A stretch of 11,390 nucleotides of DNA from Phoronis pallida (taxonomy: Eukaryota; Phoronida; Phoronidae). The notes under the pieces are model-generated. The model did not search any database, was not told where the DNA came from, and worked only from the letters and a program-made list of their open reading frames with translations. The position numbers and the translations under genes are program-made. Of this stretch, positions 1 through 9,000 are shown piece by piece (the first letter of the stretch is position 1; the number at the start of each line of letters is the position of its first letter). Location: NCBI GenBank assembly GCA_028565715.1, contig JAOXYC010208684.1:1-11390 (forward strand). Direction: 5' to 3'.

Positions 1-74
1 TGGAGAAACTACGTCTGAGTAATGATACCAGTGGTGACTGGCATGCTGTACAGGAGAGGATTGATAATGTTAAG
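1..74 (+). CDS. Coding exon (5'-truncated by window), end of a spectrin-repeat segment
   Basis: The exon is open in the frame whose codons start at base 3 and ends in AAG before the donor gtatta at 75. It gives 24 residues, from EKLRLSND to RIDNVK, which run into the next exon without a break in the helix pattern. It belongs to helix A/B of the first, incomplete spectrin repeat. Its true 5' boundary is unknown because the window starts inside it. The intron after it is phase 0. Confidence 0.7.
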
Positions 75-3000
75 GTATTATTCATCATTACCTAAAATAT
101 AATAAACCTGTTTTGACTGTGTGTAATCAAGGCTTATTTTCAGTAAATGTTTTTTTGTTTCGAGCTAGATGGTAAACAATTGTTGAGGTCAAGGGAAAAA
201 AATCATAGTTTTAAAAACAATTTTCGATATATTACTCATATCATCATCAGGCCAGTAAACAGTCAACCAGTAAAATCTGAGTTGGGAAGAGAAACATAGG
301 TGCAATGCTCAATCAAGCTAGGCAAGGCATTGATCTCATGGTTCAGATTCTGTATAACTGTTATGTTATTCATTGTGACCTTTATGATAAAATAACTAAC
401 TGTCCATGGGCTCTCAATACCAATGCAGCAAGATGCAAAAACCAACAAGAATAAGAAAATGAGTATTTATTTTCAATGTATACTAAAATGAAACACTCAT
501 GTCTATTTCAGGAAATCACAGCGAGCCTTGAGACAGGTGTCCAACACTTGAACCGTGTCTGTGATCTGTGTGAGAAAGTCACAGCCAACACAACACTACA
601 AGAGAAACAGGACTATGAACAACAAGTGGTTGATCTGAAATCTGACTGGGACCAACTGACTAGTGATATTGATGCTTGTCGCAAACTGCTGCACGGCTGT
701 CTTGCCAAGTATGTTAATTGTTTGTAGTTAAATTGATTTCTTCATTATTTAATCAATGCAATAGTATGTCTGTTTGGATACAACCAGAGGTCATGTGTTG
801 ATAATCGGGTTGAAGACTAGAAATGTTGTGGCCTGTTTTAGCTGCAATTGGTAAGGATATTAAACTATCCCAGTAGATCCCATTTCATTCAGTGGTAATT
901 ATTTTTTATCATCTTATTAAGAGCTGTGTAGTCACCATTGTTATCCTTTATATTGAAGAACCAGATGCTGGCAATAAGCAGTTCCATTTTTTCTTCTTTT
1001 ATATCTCAAGGCTGTATATGATATGTTTGTTGTCTTCACTTTCATTTTGATTATCAACAAAATTGTTTCTCTTACAGATGGAATGCCTATGAGGAATGCC
1101 ACGGTGGTTTCATCAAGTGGTTGGCAGAGGTTGAAGACACTCTCTCTATCCCACCACAACCCAAGCCTGAGCTCCTAGCCAAGAAGGCCCAGTGTGATCG
1201 GTACAAGACTCTACACAATGATATCGAGGACCACATGGTAGATCTGGAGACACTGAGGACCAAAGTGAAAGTCCTGGAGACAGCTACAGGAAATCCTGAC
1301 GTTGTTGAGGTGTTTGATGGCATTGAAAGTAGATATGAGAATGCCAAGGAGAAATGTGAGGTAAATCTTGTCAAAAGGTATAGGTTATGGTTCCACTTGT
1401 AAAGCTTCTTGTGATTGGCAATTTCCAATATTTTGAAATTAAAACTAAAAAATGATTTTACAAAAATAGTTACGCAATTTGGTGGCTCTCTACCTAATGA
1501 GTCAGTCTAGTCAGATCAAACACCAAGAAGTTAAGTCGTATGTTTTCAGATGTGTTTTAACTTAAAAGTTCTAGATTACAATAATAATGAAATATTGTGT
1601 ACGTGAAAAACATTTTATGTCTTTTATTGAATATCTCTTTGTCTTTATAATCCTTCACCTTAATCCACTAATACCATTGTAGAAACATCTGGAGTTGATC
1701 CAGGGTGTGAGTGAACGCCACCAGTCCTACCAAGAGTGTCTACAGGATGCTGAGAAATGGATCCTACAGACTTCATTTAAGTTGATGTCACATAATACAC
1801 TCAATACAAGTACTATGGAGTTGACTCAGCAACAACTGGCAAAGCATAATGTAAGTCATTCCAATATTAAATAATCTGTAATTATACCGTTCCACTTAAT
1901 TAATTGAACTAAGATGGTTCACTTAAGCAGCACACTGGGGTAAATTTGTCCTGCTTCAGGGAGTTGTTTTTGATGAGAGTTTGCATATACTAGGACCTTG
2001 AGTCTGTTCAATAATCCAGTGTTTTACTGTTCAATAAAAAGAGGCTCTGTTTTTGTCAAAACCAAAACAATTTGCTGTCAATGGAAATCAGTAGAGATTG
2101 TGGTAGCTGTTCTAAAATGATTCTCCATATGAAAATGAATAACGTCAAACATCAAAAAATGTGCTTGGGTTTAAAGTATATGTGAATGCATTAGTATTGC
2201 GTTTTCAAAAATGTTAGAGGTATATTATTTAACACATAATTTTTCTCCAGAACTTGATAAAGGACATCCAGACCCACAAGAAGGCTGTAGCTGAGTGTAC
2301 CACTAAAGGCCAGGAGTTGATGGAGGCTAGTCGAGACCAGCCTCAGTTGGTGGAACAAATCAGAAAACAGCTCTCTAATCTAGATGATAGTTTTCTATCG
2401 TTACAAGCTACTGCTGAGCAAATTAGGGTAAGGCATTGATACTAATCTAAGCTTACACTCACTGAAAATCTCTTCTCACACAGGCCCAGTGACCCTGGAC
2501 AAATATTATCCATGCAGATTTAACCTCAGGCGATTGGCCCTTGGATATTATTTACCAAATTGTTTATTAATTAATACACTTTTCAATGTAACTATTCTGC
2601 ATCTGAAATATTGCCAACCTCTTAAATCCAGAGGGAGAAGAATCTCTATGACAAAAATTATCAATAACTTGTTCTTATTACTTTTCCATTGACACTCACA
2701 TCTTTTTTCAATATTAAATTTCCTCTGATGCATTGCATTTGGTTTGTAGCTTGTGTTAACTCAAAATAAAACTTAACTGCACTTTTTTCCAAACAGGTGT
2801 GCCTGGACTTTTTTGACTTAAAATATTACTGAAACTGTGGGTACATGGGTTACCACTAACTGCTTGTTTGTTCTCGGTCTATTTGATAACAATTCCTCAA
2901 AAATGTCCAATTTTTTATGTAGAACGTGATTTGTTAAACTTTTGTGGTTTGATATGTGACTGCATAATAATTGCAAACCGAGAACCGGCCTTAAAGCTAA

Positions 3001-6000
3001 TATTGTGTGAGAGTGTACGAGACCAAAATGGAGTCTCAATTTTTGGATTTTGCTAAAAGCATGTAGAGTGAAAATTGTGATTTGGCTGTAGTTTTCAATT
3101 CCCCACAAAACCCGTATCCATGTGTTTTTTGTTTCGTCCGCACACATCAGGCACACCCTTGTCAATTTATATGGAAATTCAAAACCACTGTCATCACAAC
3201 CACAGTTCTCAGTGGTATAAATGGTGAGTTTAGTCCAGTATTGTGGCTACTTTGTTGGTGGAGTGGTTGTTGTGTATTTTCTTTGATCTGGTTCTAAGAA
3301 ACAAAAAACGTTTTACTCAGAAAATTTAATTTAACCTTTTATTGTCAAAATCTATACCATTCTTGAAGTAAATCCAACAGTTTGTTCATTGTCAATTTTT
3401 CGTAATTATCATTTTCTAGAAGCAATCCTTTTCCCTAGGATCTACAGGAGTCTGTTGGGTGTGTTACTGTTATTCCCATTAGAATCCAGCAACCTTCAAC
3501 ATGATCAATGTCCTCCTTCCACCAATTTGGGTTGCATGCTCTAATAGCATAGAGTACGTTTAAGCTGATATTTATTTTTGATAAATTTAATATCAATCCT
3601 TGCCCAGTTATATAGACTCACTCACAGTGACGTTTTCTCTTTTCTAGGGTCGTTTGGAAGAGATTCTCACCAGATGGAGTGACTATCTGCAGCTGTTACT
3701 GGACACGGATGAGTACCTGACCAGTGAAGTTGCTAAGGAGATATCAGCACATATACCTGTCACACCAAACTCATTCAACCATGCACAAGATATTGAGTCT
3801 GAAATGAAGGTAATGATTAGTCGGCAAGGAAATCCACACATTCTTTTAAAACCAAATTGTTACAAGGGGATTAGCAAAATTTCAGTAACTGGATGATCAA
3901 CTGTTTTATTTGTAACAATTAATTTGTGTAGTTAATTATTAGTTAGAGGCTCATGTGACAACATGTTTTTATTTTTGTTTAAATTAATTTTTGCATTATA
4001 AGAAGAAGCAGGCTTGAGTATTACATACTTCTGAAAACGTATTTATTTCCATCAAATTATCAAAAAATAGAGAATTCTACATGTATGTGACTATTCAAGT
4101 ATTTTAAAGCTGTGAATATTTGTTGAAATTATGCTTTCTTCTCAATCTTTAGGAACTTCTAAACAAGCTGCTGGCTAAGAAACATGAAGTTGCCACTGCA
4201 TGTCGTAAATGTGAGAACACAGGCAGTATGGAGAGTCTTGATCAGTTAGACTCCATTCTGGATTCTGAAGTGACTAAACATGCTGACAAGGTCAATGATG
4301 AACTTCGAGATGACATTGAGAAGGTTTGTATGAGTTTTTACATCAGTGTGACTTTTCTGTATTTGACAAAAAAATATTAAATTGATATCGGAAGCCTCAA
4401 ATTAACAAATTCTGTGTATGTGTGGTGTGATATTGTACAATATTCCTTTCTTAGATTGCCTTTATGGTATTTAAATTAATGCTAATGCTGTTCTTTTCTT
4501 GAGAAATTCTAATTAATGTAATGGTAATTGAATGTTTGGGTTAAACTAATTGGGTTTCTTTTGCCAGGTTGAAAACATTCTTGATGATTTGAAAGATCTG
4601 ATTGGTCAGTGGGAAACCTTTGAGATGTCAAGAAACCACCTCTCTGATTGGCTGCATAACAAGCAATCAGAAGTTGATGAGATGACTCAGAGACCGGCCA
4701 AGCTACATGTGACTGCCGCTCAACTTGAGATTAACCAATGCAGGGTAGGGTTAAATGGTATTTAATCTAAAGTCAGTTGGGTTAAGGATATCCGTAATAT
4801 CTTCTTAATTCTCTGTTCTTGAACAGCATTCGTTCTATAGATAGATATTGTTAGGATAAAAACAGAGGGCCTGGTGTTTGGTCAATAATCACCCAGCTGT
4901 GGTCTGTTCTGATTTGTTGGACACCATAATCTGAACACTTAAACCAAAACCAATTTAGATTGACTTATTGCATTGTTTGTGCTTGATCAAAATAGTAATG
5001 AAAAAAAAATCTTGCACTATTAAAAAATAATGCTTAGTATACCATCCAATCATCTTTAGAATCATAATTTGTTTACCAAAAAGGTACAACCATGTTGATT
5101 ATCAAAATTTGAACGTCATTCCTTTCTCACAACATTTTATATCATATCTGAAAATTTATTTACCAGGAGTTACTTGACACCATCCAAAATAAAGAGGCCA
5201 CGTTTGACAACCTTGAGGCCAAATACGAGTCCCTCACCCAACATGCAAAACTCACCGACCCAGAGTTACCCACGCTTCGAGATCTGTGGCAGAAACTCGT
5301 CGCCCGCCTCGAAACACACCAAGCTGATAGAGAGAACTTCCTGACTGTGTGTAAAGACTATCACAACAACCAGTCAAAGCTTGATGACAACTTGGAACGT
5401 TACTCTCAGGAACTGCAGAAGATCGAGAGAGATGAGGCTTCGGATTTGGTTGAGAAACTTGACCAACTCAAGGTATGTTGAAAATAGTGATAATAAATAA
5501 AAAAAATTAAGTAATTTCGACAGTTTTTTGGTGGGAAAAAATCTGGCAGCAAAAATAAAAAATTGCATAGAAGGGAGTTTTAACCCATAGACTGGGATAA
5601 CGTAATTCTGCCAGATTTTTGTGCTTTACATAGGGAGAGACCAGCTGAACACTAGTGCCGTCTAGTATGCACACGAGTAGTAAATCTGTGACTAACTCAC
5701 ACACACACACACTATCTTGTACACATGCGTGATTGACAAACTCAGATGACTGCTAAATTACTCATTCAATACTAAATCTTGATGCTTCTCACATTTAGAT
5801 TTTTTTCTGGAATTCTGTCCAGGATTCATTAAATGTTTTTGAGATTGTTTTGTTGAATTGTCGGACTTTCCATTTGCGTGTCGGAATTTAGAGGTGTTTA
5901 ACAGTCACTGTGTGCATCTTGAGAAAGTTCTAATTGTCTGTGTGTTTTAGTCACAATGCTCCAAGGTAGTGCTTAATGCCAAAGGTTTCTCTTAATATTT

Positions 6001-9000
6001 CTGGTTGGAATTTCCCATAGTTAGTGCATGCACATTTTATTTTCAATTTATTGTATAATTTATGAGAGAAAAAAATTTTATATGTTGTGCACAATTTCTG
6101 TTCAAGACTTGACCATGATTTATTTTTCAAGAAGCACCTCTTTGGGACAGTGCTAAACATTTTTTACAAAGTTGAATAGAAAACTGTCCTATTCGATTGG
6201 AATTGGATCAATTAGTTCATCAATCCAAATGATATTTTTGCTTTGTAGACGTGTAGACGCACATTTTGCTTGATATAACAGAAAATATTTTTTCCTGATA
6301 CTTCAACAAAGTTTATCAAAAACAAATGGACCATCATATTTAGCAAAACATGTTTGAACTTGTAGGTTCTACCAACTTATACTTATATTGAAGTCATGGT
6401 AACATTACGACAAAAATTAAGAAATCAATAAAAAAAGAAATTATTTCAACTTGTCTCTCATTAAACAATTGATTAAAAAATGAATTGGCAACTTTGCGAA
6501 TTGTGTTATTCTTCACATTGCAGCAGTTAATTTGTATTCACTATTTATGAACTATACAACCATGCAGTTTTTTGGTGGCTTGTTTTTTTTCTCAAAGACT
6601 GTTGTCTGCATGACTGACTAATATGTCTGTGACTAAAACAACTGAAACAGATTAAGTATTCGATGGAGATATGTACAAATCAGAACAATAAAAATAACCT
6701 CACTTGATGCGTATGGTATGGATAGAGTGCTGCAAGAACATAGATTTGGTAGGTTTCACTTATTGCTGACTGAAAAATGTGTTCAATCAAACAAAAGGTG
6801 ATAGCTTCTTGATCTTGTGAAAAATTGTAATTGATGTGTTATTGTATAGATGAACTTAGAAAACAAGTCTTAGTTTGTTACAAAATTGAAGCAATTTACA
6901 CTTTGTATATAAACTTATGACACTTTGAAAAATTGTATTAATTTCTTTTTATTTGTTATGCATGATATGTTATATTACATTAAACTTACAAGTGTTGTTA
7001 TTTGTTCAGTATCGTGTATATTTTTCTTATGCTTAGCTTGATCTACTGATTCTTACTAATCACTTAGTTATTTCAACACTAATTTACTAACTGTCTGTGT
7101 GTAATCTTATCTGAGTGGCACAATCTTTCCATTACTAATCGGAACTTATTTAGTTTGCAAAATGCTTTATAAAATAACGGCTTACATGTTTATGCTAGTG
7201 TGACACCAGAATGTAAAAATATCATATCAAAAAGGATAAATTCTCATGGAAATTCAAAGAAATTTTCTTTATTTTTGCTAAATCGTGGTTGCTTCTAACA
7301 AAACTTTCTGGTGTCATACATTTGAATTTTCTGATTTAATATTAAAACGTAACAATGATATTGATAGTTCTAAGCTTTTTAATAGCATGGTCTCTTTTAT
7401 TTGCCAATAGAATGCAATTTAATTTGAAAATTGTTTATTTTTTTAAGTAAACTAAATGCATGATTTTATATAGTGTATGATAGATAGCTTATGCCATGCT
7501 TAAACTTTATGTTAACTGCTCTTATTTTCTTTTTAAACATGATTCTTTAATTTACGATTAGCTCTACTTGAGATAATAACATTTTCTGCATCTTGGCTAA
7601 TAATACAAAACTTTCCTCAGGTCTATTTCTGACATTTCTTGACATGCTTATCGAAATACCAACAAACAAGCTTTAAATTATTTCAATCAGTACCTCTGTA
7701 AACCAAAAAATTCTTGTTATCTTTGATTATTAATGGTGAGCAAATTAAAAAAAATTAAATGAACTTTAATGCTAAACCACTGACAACACCACTTTTTTAT
7801 CCCTTCCTGTTTGAACACATTGCACTTTAAACACCTTTGATTCCCTTTCTACATCAGAGTGTGGCATGAGCTATCAAATTAAGTCATTGTGTATTTCATG
7901 AAGGATGTCTACCTCCCAATCATTTTTAGAATTTGCCTCTTAAAAAGTTGTTGGCATACTTGGATGATGAAAATCATTGTTCATGAAAAAAAAAACGTTT
8001 CAACCAACATCTACTATTTGAAAAAAGTGGTTTAATGATTTGACTCGCATACTGTAATTGATACAAAAAGAGTTTTTAATTTTCATTGGAAATATGTGAA
8101 AAGCTCATTTTTATTCCTAAAAACAAAATAATTGCCAAAATAGATATTTTTCAAAATGGAAGATTTCTTGTTGATCATGGAATACACAATCAGCATGTAA
8201 GAACCTTTGTTGCATGTCAGTCTGTTAACCCAACACTTTGTGTACAGAGTCCTCGCATGATGCACACTTTGGCTACACAAACCGCAAACAGTCAAGCTAC
8301 ACAGACTTCTGGGAAATCACCTACGAGTCGCGTCCGGCTTTTCAATGACTCATCGACACAAATGGACAGAAAGTCACTCATAGATGGCATTGATGGAGAT
8401 GATAGATTGAATAGTTCACATGATTTTGATAGGTCACCTTTGAGTAGGTCACGTGGGTCAAATAGATCTCGTTTATCAGATAGCATGAATTTTAAGAAAG
8501 ATGGTGCCAATGGTTTAATGTACGATAGTGATGAATCAGGTTTAGGGGCCACAATGTATTCTACTCAATCCACTCAGGTAGGACGAGACAGTCGCATATC
8601 TAATCCAGGTTCAGGCCCAGCAATGCATTCACCACAATCAAAACATTCAAGACAAGACCATACACCACCTTTGTCTTCACGGCATCTGCATCCTGAGTTA
8701 GACATTCCTTCGGTTGTTGGTAGTCATCCAAATTCAGGATTTACAAACGACTTCCAGAACCTTCCAAACTCATTGCAGTCCACAATGTTAAACGCAAGTG
8801 GTCCATTATCAACACAAGATACATTTCTTCCAAGTAGTTTATTGCAGCCAACAGAAAGCCCAAATCTGTCTACTTTGCAGCATACTTCTCCTAGATCTAT
8901 TCTGAACAGGTCTGGTCATATCCTTTCACCTCGTAATGATGCCAATGTTGATGGAGCGTCTCTATTCAATCTTACACCACCTGATAACTCTCAAGCTCCA

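Larger units (their letters stand above)
5473..8247 (+). other. Long intron, 2,775 bp, between spectrin rod and tail exon
   Basis: Donor gtatgt, a strong consensus; acceptor ctttgtgtacag, phase 0 at both ends. The interior is AT-rich with many stops in all frames. It holds a short CA repeat at 5698-5712 and a candidate 15-nt microexon at 5951-5965. No RNA gene or convincing internal promoter is visible. Its size, much larger than the other introns, fits a place where a choice between 3' ends is made, but that is inference. Confidence 0.6.

Noticed and set aside
1087-1428. 113-codon minus-strand open frame
   Set aside because: It lies over the spectrin exon 1078-1360, whose plus-strand frame has clear repeat residues and splice sites. 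It is a shadow.
2484-2692. Possible exon after the acceptor-like cacacag at 2483
   Set aside because: Phase 0 from this acceptor hits TGA at the third codon. The longer open frame is in the wrong phase for the preceding exon, and repeat spacing is already complete without it.
2818-3165. 115-codon open stretch on the minus strand inside the 1.2 kb intron
   Set aside because: No recognisable domain, no splice context, AT-rich intronic composition, and it overlaps the possible repeat element. Length alone is not convincing.
6903-6912. TATATAAA-like sequence as an internal promoter for a separate tail gene
   Set aside because: Such strings are expected in this AT-rich intron, it is more than 1.3 kb from the tail, and no initiator or 5' exon follows.
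7611-7624. ctttcctcag|gtctat as a recursive splice site or exon start
   Set aside because: The acceptor half is good but the donor half is far from GTAAGT, and as an exon start phase 0 gives a TGA after three codons.
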